Positions 10,176-23,485 are shown, counted from the stretch's first letter. The stretch is 64,000 nt of DNA from Haliclystus octoradiatus (GCA_916610825.1 CAKAJK010000008.1:274857-338856); one strand, 5' to 3'. The notes: a model not told the origin generated them from the sequence alone. Program-made: numbers and translations.

Positions 10176-13100
10176 TAACTCGAGAAATTGTTGTTTTAGT
10201 TTGACGTACAAAACTTTGTTAAAATTCGAAATTTCAAAACTGGGCATTTTAAACTTTTGAGAACATTATTCTTGTTCAGAATTTTGCACTGATTCCAAAT
10301 ATACTATTTGTGAAATGATTGCTCAACTTTAACTCGAGTAATTCGTGTTTGAAGATTTCTTTTGTTTAAAGTTGAAAATTTGAAACTGTAAAATATAAGT
10401 TTTGAATACAATATTCTTGTTTAGAATTTTTCACTGATTCCAAATATACTATTTGTGAAACGATTACGCCATTATAACTCGAGAAATTGTTGTTTTAGTT
10501 TGACGTACAAAACTTTGTTAAAATTCGAAATTTCAAAACTGTGCATTGTAAACTTTTGAGAACATTATTCTTGTTTAGAATTTTGCACTGATTCCAAATA
10601 TACTATTTGTGAAGTGATTGCTCAACTATAACTCGAGTAATTCGTGTTTGAAGATTTCTTTTGTTTAAAGTTGAAAATTTGAAACTGTAAAATATAAGTT
10701 TTGAATACAATATTCTTGTTCAGAATTTTTCACTGATTCCAAATATACTATTTGTGAAACGATTACGCCATTATAACTCGAGAAATTCTTGTTTTAGTTT
10801 GACTTACAAAACTTTGTTAAAATTCGAAATTTCAAAACTGTACATTTTAAACTTTTGAGAACATTATTCTTGTTCACAATTTTGCACTGATTCCAAATAT
10901 ACTATTTGTGAAATGATTGCTCAACTATAACTCGAGTAATTCGTGTTTGAAGATTTCCTTTGTTTAAAGTTGAAACTTTGAAACTGTAAAATAGAAGTTT
11001 TGAATACAATATTCTTGTTCAGAATTTTTCACTGATTCCAAATATACTATTTGTGAAACGATTACGCCATTATAACTCGAGAAATTGTTGTTTTAGTTTG
11101 ACGTACAAAACTTTGTTAAAATTCGAAATTTCAAAACTGTGCATTTTAAACTTTTGAGAACATTATTCTTGTTCAGAATTTTGCACTGATTCCAAATATA
11201 CTATTTGTGAAATGATTGCTCAACTATAACTCGAGTAATTCGTGTTTGAAGATTTCTTTTGTTTAAAGTTGAAAATTTGAAACTGTAAAATATAAGTTTT
11301 GAATACAATATTCTTGTTTAGAATTTTTCATTGATTCCAAATATACTATTTGTGAAACGATTACGCCATTATAACTCGAGAAATTGTTGTTTTAGTTTGA
11401 CGTACAAAACTTTGTTAAAATTCGAAATTTCAAAACTGTGCATTGTAAACTTTTGAGAACATTATTCTTGTTTAGAATTTTGCACTGATTCCAAATATAC
11501 TATTTGTGAAATGATTGCTCAACTATAACTCGAGTAATTCGTGTTTGAAGATTTCTTTTGTTTAAAGTTGAAAATTTGAAACTGTAAAATATAAGTTTTG
11601 AATACAATATTCTTGTTCAAAATTTTTCACTGATTCCAAATATACTATTTGTGAAACGATTACGCCATTATAACTCGAGAAATTCTTGTTTTAGTTTGAC
11701 GTACAAAACTTTGTTAAAATTCGAAATTTCAAAACTGTACATTTTAAACTTTTGAGAACATTATTCTTGTTCAGAATTTTGCACTGATTCCAAATATACT
11801 ATTTGTGAAATGATTGCTCAACTATAACTCGAGTAATTCGTGTTTGAAGATTTCTTTTGTTTAAAGTTGAAAATTTGAAACTGTAAAATATAAGTTTTGA
11901 ATATAATATTCTTGTTCAGAATTTTTCACTGATTCCAAATATACTATTTGTGAAACGATTACGCCATTATAACTCGAGAAATTGTTGTTTTAGTTTGACG
12001 TACAAAACTTTGTTAAAATTCGAAATTTCAAAACTGTGCATTTTAAACTTTTGAGAACATTATTCTTGTTCAGAATTTTGCACTGATTCCAAATATACTA
12101 TTTGTGAAATGATTGCTCAACTATAACTCGAGTAATTCGTGTTTGAAGATTTCTTTTGTTTAAAGTTGAAAATTTGAAACTGTAAAATATAAGTTTTGAA
12201 TACAATATTCTTGTTTAGAATTTTTCACTGATTCCAAATATACTATTTGTGAAACGATTACGCCATTATAACTCGAGAAATTGTTGTTTTAGTTTGACGT
12301 ACAAAACTTTGTTAAAATTCGAAATTTCAAAACTGTGCATTGTAAACTTTTGAGAACATTATTCTTGTTTAGAATTTTGCACTGATTCCAAATATACTAT
12401 TTGTGAAATGATTGCTCAACTATAACTCGAGTAATTCGTGTTTGAAGATTTCTTTTGTTTAAAGTTGAAAATTTGAAACTGTAAAATATAAGTTTTGAAT
12501 ACAATATTCTTGTTCAAAATTTTTCACTGATTCCAAATATACTATTTGTGAAACGATTACGCCATTATAACTCGAGAAATTCTTGTTTTAGTTTGACTTA
12601 CAAAACTTTGTTAAAATTCGAAATTTCAAAACTGTACATTTTAAACTTTTGAGAACATTATTCTTGTTCACAATTTTGCACTGATTCCAAATATACTATT
12701 TGTGAAATGATTGCTCAACTATAACTCGAGTAATTCGTGTTTGAAGATTTCCTTTGTTTAAAGTTGAAAATTTGAAACTGTAAAATAGAAGTTTTGAATA
12801 CTATATTCTTGTTCAGAATTTTTCACTGATTCCAAATATACTATTTGTGAAACGATTACGCCATTATAACTCGAGAAATTGTTGTTTTAGTTCGACGTAC
12901 AAAACTTTGTTAAAATTCGAAATTTCAAAACTGTACATTTTAAACTTTTGAGAACATTTTTCTTGTTCAGAATTTTGCACTGATTCCAAATATACTATTT
13001 GTGAAATGATTGCTCAACTATAACTCGAGTAATTCGTGTTTGAAGATTTCCTTTGTTTAAAGTTGAAAATTTGAAACTGTAAAATAGAAGTTTTGAATAC

Positions 13101-13464
13101 AATATTCTTGTTCAGAATTTTTCACTGATTCCAAATATACTATTTGTGAAACGATTACGCCATTATAACTCGAGAAATTGTTGTTTTAGTTTGACGTACA
13201 AAACTTTGTTAAAATTCGAAATTTCAAAACTGTGCATTTTAAACTTTTGAGAACATTATTCTTGTTCAGAATTTTGCACTGATTCCAAATATACTATTTG
13301 TGAAATGATTGCTCAACTATAACTCGAGTAATTCGTGTTTGAAGATTTCCTTTGTTTAAAGTTGAAAATTTGAAACTGTAAAATAGAAGTTTTGAATACT
13401 ATATTCTTGTTCAGAATTTTTCACTGATTCCAAATATACTATTTGTGGAACGATTACGCCATTA

Positions 13465-13618
13465 TAACTCGAGAAATTGTTGTTTTAGTTTGACGTACAA
13501 AACTTTGTTAAAATTCGAAATTTCAAAACTGTACATTTTAAACTTTTGAGAACATTTTTCTTGTTCAGAATTTTGCACTGATTCCAAATATACTATTTGT
13601 GAAATGATTGCTCAACTA
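13465..13618 (+). repeat. Representative A monomer (A1), 154 bp
   Basis: A clean example of the A1 subtype. It starts with TAACTCGAG, then AAATTGTTG, GACGTAC, CTTTGTTAAA, TTCGAA, GTACATTTT and ACATTTTTC, followed by the 50-bp box shared with B at 13560-13609. It ends with the TGATTGCTCAACTA segment that precedes a B monomer. Compared with B it carries 9 extra bases around the GACGTAC stretch. A1 is the least modified A form and occurs in every region of the window. The chosen start is conventional; the true evolutionary boundary probably lies just after TTTGTGAAA, some 14 bp upstream (see findings). Confidence 0.95.
13560..13609. repeat. 50-bp box conserved between A and B monomers, with imperfect dyad
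   Basis: This segment, from CTTGTTCAG to GATT, is nearly identical in A and B while the remaining two thirds of the monomers differ widely. Only two positions regularly separate the types: TTTTG versus TTTTT at 13575, and the base before GATT at 13605. It contains a dyad at 13582-13603: arms TTCCAAATA and TATTTG-T-GAA around the spacer TAC, with one bulged T. Conservation could reflect a protein-binding site or recurrent gene conversion; the sequence does not decide between them. It does not match the mammalian CENP-B box (TTCG....A..CGGG). Confidence 0.8.
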
Positions 13619-13763
13619 TAACTCGAGTAATTCGTGTTTGAAGATTTCCTTTGTTTAAAGTTGAAAATTTGAAACTGTAAAATAGAAGTTTTGAATACAA
13701 TATTCTTGTTCAGAATTTTTCACTGATTCCAAATATACTATTTGTGAAACGATTACGCCATTA
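13619..13763 (+). repeat. Representative B monomer (B1), 145 bp
   Basis: A clean B1 example. TAACTCGAG is followed by TAATTCGTG, TTTCCTTTG, AAATTTGAAACTG, ATAGAAG and TTGAATACAATATT, then the same CTTGTTCAGAA...TTTGTGAAA box found in A. It ends with CGATTACGCCATTA, the segment that precedes an A monomer. Apart from the box and the TAACTCGAG joint, B is clearly diverged from A and 9 bp shorter, so A and B look like ancient duplicates later amplified together as a dimer. Its A-box base is TTTTTCAC where A has TTTTGCAC. Confidence 0.95.
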
Positions 13764-15267
13764 TAACTCGAGAAATTCTTGTTTTAGTTTGACTTACAAA
13801 ACTTTGTTAAAATTCGAAATTTCAAAACTGTACATTTTAAACTTTTGAGAACATTATTCTTGTTCACAATTTTGCACTGATTCCAAATATACTATTTGTG
13901 AAATGATTGCTCAACTATAACTCGAGTAATTCGTGTTTGAAGATTTCCTTTGTTTAAAGTTGAAAATTTGAAACTGTAAAATAGAAGTTTTGAATACAAT
14001 ATTCTTGTTCAGAATTTTTCACTGATTCCAAATATACTATTTGTGAAACGATTACGCCATTATAACTCGAGAAATTGTTGTTTTAGTTTGACGTACAAAA
14101 CTTTGTTAAAATTCGAAATTTCAAAACTGTACATTTTAAACTTTTGAGAACATTTTTCTTGTTCAGAATTTTGCACTGATTCCAAATATACTATTTGTGA
14201 AATGATTGCTCAACTATAACTCGAGTAATTCGTGTTTGAAGATTTCCTTTGTTTAAAGTTGAAAATTTGAAACTGTAAAATAGAAGTTTTGAATACAATA
14301 TTCTTGTTCAAAATTTTTCACTGATTCCAAATATACTATTTGTGAAACGATTACGCCATTATAACTCGAGAAATTGTTGTTTTAGTTTGACGTACAAAAC
14401 TTTGTTAAAATTCGAAATTTCAAAACTGTGCATTTTAAACTTTTGAGAACATTATTCTTGTTCAGAATTTTGCACTGATTCCAAATATACTATTTGTGAA
14501 ATGATTGCTCAACTATAACTCGAGTAATTCATGTTTGAAGATTTCTTTTGTTTAAAGTTGAAAATTTGAAACTGTAAAATATAAGTTTTGAATACAATAT
14601 TCTTGTTCAGAATTTTTCACTGATTCCAAATATACTATTTGTGAAACGATTACGCCATTATAACTCGAGAAATTGTTGTTTTAGTTTGACGTACAAAACT
14701 TTGTTAAAATTCGAAATTTCAAAACTGTACATTTTAAACTTTTGAGAACATTTTTCTTGTTCAGAATTTTGCACTGATTCCAAATATACTATTTGTGAAA
14801 TGATTGCTCAACTATAACTCGAGTAATTCGTGTTTGAAGATTTCTTTTGTTTAAAGTTGAAAATTTGAAACTGTAAAATATAAGTTTTGAATACAATATT
14901 CTTGTTCAGAATTTTTCACTGATTCCAAATATACTATTTGTGAAACGATTACGCCATTATAACTCGAGAAATTGTTGTTTTAGTTTGACGTACAAAACTT
15001 TGTTAAAATTCGAAATTTTAAAACTGTGCATTGTAAACTTTTGAGAACATTATTCTTGTTCAGAATTTTGCACTGATTCCAAATATACTATTTGTGAAAC
15101 GATTACGCCATTATAACTCGAGAAATTGTTGTTTTAGTTTGACGTACAAAACTTTGTTAAAATTCGAAATTTCAAAACTGTACATTTTAAACTTTTGAGA
15201 ACATTTTTCTTGTTCAGAATTTTGCACTGATTCCAAATATACTATTTGTGAAATGATTGCTCAACTA

Positions 15268-18200
15268 TAACTCCAGTAATTTGTGTTTGAAGATTTCCTT
15301 TGTTTAAAGTTGAAAATTTGAAACTGTAAAATAGAAGTTTTGAATACAATATTCTTGTTTAGAATTTTTCACTGATTCCAAATATACTATTTGTGAAACG
15401 ATTACGCCATTATAACTCGAGAAATTGTTGTTTTAGTTTGACGTACAAAACTTTGTTAAAATTCGAAATTTCAAAACTGTGCATTGTAAACTTTTGAGAA
15501 CATTATTCTTGTTTAGAATTTTGCACTGATTCCAAATATACTATTTGTGAAATGATTGCTCAACTATAACTCGAGTAATTCGTGTTTGAAGATTTCTTTT
15601 GTTTAAAGTTGAAAATTTGAAACTGTAAAATATAAGTTTTGAATACAATATTCTTGTTCAAAATTTTTCACTGATTCCAAATATACTATTTGTGAAACGA
15701 TTACGCCATTATAACTCGAGAAATTCTTGTTTTAGTTTGACTTACAAAACTTTGTTAAAATTCGAAATTTCAAAACTGTACATTTTAAACTTTTGAGAAC
15801 ATTATTCTTGTTCACAATTTTGCACTGATTCCAAATATACTATTTGTGAAATGATTGCTCAACTATAACTCGAGTAATTCGTGTTTGAAGATTTCCTTTG
15901 TTTAAAGTTGAAAATTTGAAACTGTAAAATAGAAGTTTTGAATACTATATTCTTGTTCAGAATTTTTCACTGATTCCAAATATACTATTTGTGAAACGAT
16001 TACGCCATTATAACTCGAGAAATTGTTGTTTTAGTTTGACGTACAAAACTTTGTTAAAATTCGAAATTTCAAAACTGTACATTCTAAACTTTTGAGAACA
16101 TTTTTCTTGTTCAGAATTTTGCACTGATTCCAAATATACTATTTGTGAAATGATTGCTCAACTATAACTCGAGTAATTCGTGTTTGAAGATTTCCTTTGT
16201 TTAAAGTTGAAAATTTGAAACTGTAAAATAGAAGTTTTGAATACAATATTCTTGTTCAGAATTTTTCACTGATTCCAAATATACTATTTGTGAAACGATT
16301 ACGCCATTATAACTCGAGAAATTGTTGTTTTAGTTTGACGTACAAAACTTTGTTAAAATTCGAAATTTCAAAACTGTACATTTTAAACTTTTGAGAACAT
16401 TTTTCTTGTTCAGAATTTTGCACTGATTCCAAATATACTATTTGTGAAATGATTGCTCAACTATAACTCGAGTAATTCGTGTTTGAAGATTTCCTTTGTT
16501 TAAAGTTGAAAATTTGAAACTGTAAAATAGAAGTTTTGAATACAATATTCTTGTTCAAAATTTTTCACTGATTCCAAATATACTATTTGTGAAACGATTA
16601 CGCCATTATAACTCGAGAAATTGTTGTTTTAGTTTGACGTACAAAACTTTGTTAAAATTCGAAATTTCAAAACTGTGCATTTTAAACTTTTGAGAACATT
16701 ATTCTTGTTCAGAATTTTGCACTGATTCCAAATATACTATTTGTGAAATGATTGCTCAACTTTAACTCGAGTAATTCGTGTTTGAAGATTTCTTTTGTTT
16801 AAAGTTGAAAATTTGAAACTGTAAAATAGAAGTTTTGAATACAATATTCTTGTTTAGAATTTTTCACTGATTCCAAATATACTATTTGTGAAACGATTAC
16901 GCCATTATAACTCGAGAAATTGTTGTTTTAGTTTGACGTACAAAACTTTGTTAAAATTCGAAATTTCAAAACTGTGCATTGTAAACTTTTGAGAACATTA
17001 TTCTTGTTTAGAATTTTGCACTGATTCCAAATATACTATTTGTGAAATGATTGCTCAACTATAACTCGAGTAATTCGTGTTTGAAGATTTCTTTTGTTTA
17101 AAGTTGAAAATTTGAAACTGTAAAATATAAGTTTTGAATACAATATTCTTGTTCAAAATTTTTCACTGATTCCAAATATACTATTTGTGAAACGATTACG
17201 CCATTATAACTCGAGAAATTCTTGTTTTAGTTTGACGTACAAAACTTTGTTAAAATTCGAAATTTCAAAACTGTACATTTTAAACTTTTGAGAACATTTT
17301 TCTTGTTCAGAATTTTGCACTGATTCCAAATATACTATTTGTGAAATGATTGCTCAACTATAACTCGAGTAATTTGTGTTTGAAGATTTCCTTTGTTTAA
17401 AGTTGAAAATTTGAAACTGTAAAATAGAAGTTTTGAATACAATATTCTTGTTTAGAATTTTTCACTGATTCCAAATATACTATTTGTGAAACGATTACGC
17501 CATTATAACTCGAGAAATTGTTGTTTTAGTTTGACGTACAAAACTTTGTTAAAATTCGAAATTTCAAAACTGTGCATTGTAAACTTTTGAGAACATTATT
17601 CTTGTTTAGAATTTTGCACTGATTCCAAATATACTATTTGTGAAATGATTGCTCAACTATAACTCGAGTAATTCGTGTTTGAAGATTTCTTTTGTTTAAA
17701 GTTGAAAATTTGAAACTGTAAAATATAAGTTTTGAATACAATATTCTTGTTCAAAATTTTTCACTGATTCCAAATATACTATTTGTGAAACGATTACGCC
17801 ATTATAACTCGAGAAATTCTTGTTTTAGTTTGACTTACAAAACTTTGTTAAAATTCGAAATTTCAAAACTGTACATTTTAAACTTTTGAGAACATTATTC
17901 TTGTTCACAATTTTGCACTGATTCCAAATATACTATTTGTGAAATGATTGCTCAACTATAACTCGAGTAATTCGTGTTTGAAGATTTCCTTTGTTTAAAG
18001 TTGAAAATTTGAAACTGTAAAATAGAAGTTTTGAATACTATATTCTTGTTCAGAATTTTTCACTGATTCCAAATATACTATTTGTGAAACGATTACGCCA
18101 TTATAACTCGAGAAATTGTTGTTTTAGTTTGACGTACAAAACTTTGTTAAAATTCGAAATTTCAAAACTGTACATTTTAAACTTTTGAGAACATTTTTCT

Positions 18201-19000
18201 TGTTCAGAATTTTGCACTGATTCCAAATATACTATTTGTGAAATGATTGCTCAACTATAACTCGAGTAATTCGTGTTTGAAGATTTCCTTTGTTTAAAGT
18301 TGAAAATTTGAAACTGTAAAATAGAAGTTTTGAATACAATATTCTTGTTCAGAATTTTTCACTGATTCCAAATATACTATTTGTGAAACGATTACGCCAT
18401 TATAACTCGAGAAATTGTTGTTTTAGTTTGACGTACAAAACTTTGTTAAAATTCGAAATTTCAAAACTGTACATTTTAAACTTTTGAGAACATTTTTCTT
18501 GTTCAGAATTTTGCACTGATTCCAAATATACTATTTGTGAAATGATTGCTCAACTATAACTCGAGTAATTCGTGTTTGAAGATTTCCTTTGTTTAAAGTT
18601 GAAAATTTGAAACTGTAAAATAGAAGTTTTGAATACAATATTCTTGTTCAAAATTTTTCACTGATTCCAAATATACTATTTGTGAAACGATTACGCCATT
18701 ATAACTCGAGAAATTGTTGTTTTAGTTTGACGTACAAAACTTTGTTAAAATTCGAAATTTCAAAACTGTGCATTTTAAACTTTTGAGAACATTATTCTTG
18801 TTCAGAATTTTGCACTGATTCCAAATATACTATTTGTGAAATGATTGCTCAACTTTAACTCGAGTAATTCGTGTTTGAAGATTTCTTTTGTTTAAAGTTG
18901 AAAATTTGAAACTGTAAAATATAAGTTTTGAATACAATATTCTTGTTTAGAATTTTTCACTGATTCCAAATATACTATTTGTGAAACGATTACGCCATTA
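15268..19000 (+). repeat. 2093-bp fourteen-monomer unit, second copy nearly complete
   Basis: 15268-17360 and the sequence from 17361 run in parallel at an offset of 2093 bp (7 dimers): B1 (AATTTGTG, TTTAG) A4 B2 A2 B1 (AATACTATA) A1 B1 A1 B1 A3 (CAACTTTAAC) B2. The match ends near 19000, where an additional A3-B2 dimer appears in the second copy (19001-19299). The first B of copy 1 starts TAACTCCAG, losing CTCGAG; copy 2 keeps it. A duplication followed by small local changes explains the pattern. Confidence 0.87.
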
Positions 19001-19598
19001 TAACTCGAGAAATTGTTGTTTTAGTTTGACGTACAAAACTTTGTTAAAATTCGAAATTTCAAAACTGTGCATTTTAAACTTTTGAGAACATTATTCTTGT
19101 TCAGAATTTTGCACTGATTCCAAATATACTATTTGTGAAATGATTGCTCAACTTTAACTCGAGTAATTCGTGTTTGAAGATTTCTTTTGTTTAAAGTTGA
19201 AAATTTGAAACTGTAAAATATAAGTTTTGAATACAATATTCTTGTTTAGAATTTTTCACTGATTCCAAATATACTATTTGTGAAACGATTACGCCATTAT
19301 AACTCGAGAAATTGTTGTTTTAGTTTGACGTACAAAACTTTGTTAAAATTCGAAATTTCAAAACTGTGCATTGTAAACTTTTGAGAACATTATTCTTGTT
19401 TAGAATTTTGCACTGATTCCAAATATACTATTTGTGAAGTGATTGCTCAACTATAACTCGAGTAATTCGTGTTTGAAGATTTCCTTTGTTTAAAGTTGAA
19501 AATTTGAAACTGTAAAATAGAAGTTTTGAATACAATATTCTTGTTCAAAATTTTTCACTGATTCCAAATATACTATTTGTGAAACGATTACGCCATTA
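19001..19598 (+). repeat. Linking dimers: extra A3-B2 then A4-B1
   Basis: Monomers 19001-19299 (A3, B2) repeat the dimer at 18702-19000, including CAACTTTAAC at the end of the A3, so a one-dimer (299-bp) duplication is likely. A4 at 19300 ends GAAGTGATTG, a mark shared with the A4 monomers at 10475, 19898, 21692 and 52533. The B1 at 19454 reads TTGTTCAAAATT. No other sequence is present. Confidence 0.82.
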
Positions 19599-22500
19599 TA
19601 ACTCGAGAAATTGTTGTTTTAGTTTGACGTACAAAACTTTGTTAAAATTCGAAATTTCAAAACTGTGCATTTTAAACTTTTGAGAACATTATTCTTGTTC
19701 AGAATTTTGCACTGATTCCAAATATACTATTTGTGAAATGATTGCTCAACTTTAACTCGAGTAATTCGTGTTTGAAGATTTCTTTTGTTTAAAGTTGAAA
19801 ATTTGAAACTGTAAAATATAAGTTTTGAATACAATATTCTTGTTTAGAATTTTTCACTGATTCCAAATATACTATTTGTGAAACGATTACGCCATTATAA
19901 CTCGAGAAATTGTTGTTTTAGTTTGACGTACAAAACTTTGTTAAAATTCGAAATTTCAAAACTGTGCATTGTAAACTTTTGAGAACATTATTCTTGTTTA
20001 GAATTTTGCACTGATTCCAAATATACTATTTGTGAAGTGATTGCTCAACTATAACTCGAGTAATTCGTGTTTGAAGATTTCTTTTGTTTAAAGTTGAAAA
20101 TTTGAAACTGTAAAATATAAGTTTTGAATACAATATTCTTGTTCAGAATTTTTCACTGATTCCAAATATACTATTTGTGAAACGATTACGCCATTATAAC
20201 TCGAGAAATTCTTGTTTTAGTTTGACTTACAAAACTTTGTTAAAATTCGAAATTTCAAAACTGTACATTTTAAACTTTTGAGAACATTATTCTTGTTCAC
20301 AATTTTGCACTGATTCCAAATATACTATTTGTGAAATGATTGCTCAATTATAACTCGAGTAATTCGTGTTTGAAGATTTCCTTTGTTTAAAGTTGAAACT
20401 TTGAAACTGTAAAATAGAAGTTTTGAATACAATATTCTTGTTCAGAATTTTTCACTGATTCCAAATATACTATTTGTGAAACGATTACGCCATTATAACT
20501 CGAGAAATTGTTGTTTTAGTTTGACGTACAAAACTTTGTTAAAATTCGAAATTTCAAAACTGTACATTTTAAACTTTTGAGAACATTTTTCTTGTTCAGA
20601 ATTTTGCACTGATTCCAAATATACTATTTGTGAAATGATTGCTCAACTATAACTCGAGTAATTCGTGTTTGAAGATTTCCTTTGTTTAAAGTTGAAAATT
20701 TGAAACTGTAAAATAGAAGTTTTGAATACAATATTCTTGTTCAAAATTTTTCACTGATTCCAAATATACTATTTGTGAAACGATTACGCCATTATAACTC
20801 GAGAAATTGTTGTTTTAGTTTGACGTACAAAACTTTGTTAAAATTCGAAATTTCAAAACTGTGCATTTTAAACTTTTGAGAACATTATTCTTGTTCAGAA
20901 TTTTGCACTGATTCCAAATATACTATTTGTGAAATGATTGCTCAACTATAACTCGAGTAATTCGTGTTTGAAGATTTCTTTTGTTTAAAGTTGAAAATTT
21001 GAAACTGTAAAATATAAGTTTTGAATATAATATTCTTGTTCAGAATTTTTCACTGATTCCAAATTTACTATTTGTGAAACGATTACGCCATTATAACTCG
21101 AGAAATTGTTGTTTTAGTTTGACGTACAAAACTTTGTTAAAATTCGAAATTTCAAAACTGTGCATTTTAAACTTTTGAGAACATTATTCTTGTTCAGAAT
21201 TTTGCACTGATTCCAAATATACTATTTGTGAAATGATTGCTCAACTATAACTCGAGTAATTCGTGTTTGAAGATTTCTTTTGTTTAAAGTTGAAAATTTG
21301 AAACTGTAAAATATAAGTTTTGAATACAATATTCTTGTTTAGAATTTTTCACTGATTCCAAATATACTATTTGTGAAACGATTACGCCATTATAACTCGA
21401 GAAATTGTTGTTTTAGTTTGACGTACAAAACTTTGTTAAAATTCGAAATTTCAAAACTGTGCATTGTAAACTTTTGAGAACATTATTCTTGTTTAGAATT
21501 TTGCACTGATTCCAAATATACTATTTGTGAAATGATTGCTCAACTATAACTCGAGTAATTCGTGTTTGAAGATTTCTTTTGTTTAAAGTTGAAAATTTGA
21601 AACTGTAAAATATAAGTTTTGAATACAATATTCTTGTTCAAAATTTTTCACTGATTCCAAATATACTATTTGTGAAACGATTACGCCATTATAACTCGAG
21701 AAATTGTTGTTTTAGTTTGACGTACAAAACTTTGTTAAAATTCGAAATTTCAAAACTGTGCATTGTAAACTTTTGAGAACATTATTCTTGTTTAGAATTT
21801 TGCACTGATTCCAAATATACTATTTGTGAAGTGATTGCTCAACTATAACTCGAGTAATTCGTGTTTGAAGATTTCTTTTGTTTAAAGTTGAAAATTTGAA
21901 ACTGTAAAATATAAGTTTTGAATACAATATTCTTGTTCAGAATTTTTCACTGATTCCAAATATACTATTTGTGAAACGATTACGCCATTATAACTCGAGA
22001 AATTCTTGTTTTAGTTTGACTTACAAAACTTTGTTAAAATTCGAAATTTCAAAACTGTACATTTTAAACTTTTGAGAACATTATTCTTGTTCACAATTTT
22101 GCACTGATTCCAAATATACTATTTGTGAAATGATTGCTCAATTATAACTCGAGTAATTCGTGTTTGAAGATTTCCTTTGTTTAAAGTTGAAACTTTGAAA
22201 CTGTAAAATAGAAGTTTTGAATACAATATTCTTGTTCAGAATTTTTCACTGATTCCAAATATACTATTTGTGAAACGATTACGCCATTATAACTCGAGAA
22301 ATTGTTGTTTTAGTTTGACGTACAAAACTTTGTTAAAATTCGAAATTTCAAAACTGTACATTTTAAACTTTTGAGAACATTTTTCTTGTTCAGAATTTTG
22401 CACTGATTCCAAATATACTATTTGTGAAATGATTGCTCAACTATAACTCGAGTAATTCGTGTTTGAAGATTTCCTTTGTTTAAAGTTGAAAATTTGAAAC

Positions 22501-23485
22501 TGTAAAATAGAAGTTTTGAATACAATATTCTTGTTCAAAATTTTTCACTGATTCCAAATATACTATTTGTGAAACGATTACGCCATTATAACTCGAGAAA
22601 TTGTTGTTTTAGTTTGACGTACAAAACTTTGTTAAAATTCGAAATTTCAAAACTGTGCATTTTAAACTTTTGAGAACATTATTCTTGTTCAGAATTTTGC
22701 ACTGATTCCAAATATACTATTTGTGAAATGATTGCTCAACTATAACTCGAGTAATTCGTGTTTGAAGATTTCTTTTGTTTAAAGTTGAAAATTTGAAACT
22801 GTAAAATATAAGTTTTGAATATAATATTCTTGTTCAGAATTTTTCACTGATTCCAAATTTACTATTTGTGAAACGATTACGCCATTATAACTCGAGAAAT
22901 TGTTGTTTTAGTTTGACGTACAAAACTTTGTTAAAATTCGAAATTTCAAAACTGTGCATTTTAAACTTTTGAGAACATTATTCTTGTTCAGAATTTTGCA
23001 CTGATTCCAAATATACTATTTGTGAAATGATTGCTCAACTATAACTCGAGTAATTCGTGTTTGAAGATTTCTTTTGTTTAAAGTTGAAAATTTGAAACTG
23101 TAAAATATAAGTTTTGAATACAATATTCTTGTTTAGAATTTTTCACTGATTCCAAATATACTATTTGTGAAACGATTACGCCATTATAACTCGAGAAATT
23201 GTTGTTTTAGTTTGACGTACAAAACTTTGTTAAAATTCGAAATTTCAAAACTGTGCATTGTAAACTTTTGAGAACATTATTCTTGTTTAGAATTTTGCAC
23301 TGATTCCAAATATACTATTTGTGAAATGATTGCTCAACTATAACTCGAGTAATTCGTGTTTGAAGATTTCTTTTGTTTAAAGTTGAAAATTTGAAACTGT
23401 AAAATATAAGTTTTGAATACAATATTCTTGTTCAAAATTTTTCACTGATTCCAAATATACTATTTGTGAAACGATTACGCCATTA
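19599..23485 (+). repeat. 897-bp hexamer followed by 1794/1495-bp tandem units
   Basis: 19599-20495 is the hexamer A3 B2 A4 B2 A2 B1. From 20197 a twelve-monomer unit of 1794 bp runs to 21990 (A2 B1 A1 B1 A3 B2 A3 B2 A4 B2 A4 B2). A second copy, 21991-23485, lacks the last A4-B2 dimer and is 1495 bp. Both copies share two private changes, TCAATTATAAC before the first B and AAATTTACTA in the first B2. These marks are absent from the related block at 53131, so this tandem duplication probably came after the larger duplication, or the marks arose later. Confidence 0.87.

Larger units (their letters stand above)
10176..15267 (+). repeat. Strict A-B dimer array: A3/A4/A2-GACTTAC family
   Basis: Order from 10176: A3 B2 A4 B2 A2 B1 | A3 B2 A4 B2 A2' B2 A3 B2 A4 B2 A2 B1 A1 B1 A3 B1 A1 B1 | 13764 A2 B1 A1 B1 A3 B2 A1 B2 A4 A1. 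New markers appear here: GACTTAC in A2, TTGTTTAGAATT in A4 and some B2, and GTTGAAACTTTG at 10928. Alternation of A and B is perfect until the A4-A1 doublet at 14960-15267. The first six monomers (897 bp) recur at 19599 and 52234, and 13764-15412 recurs at 23486. Confidence 0.88.
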
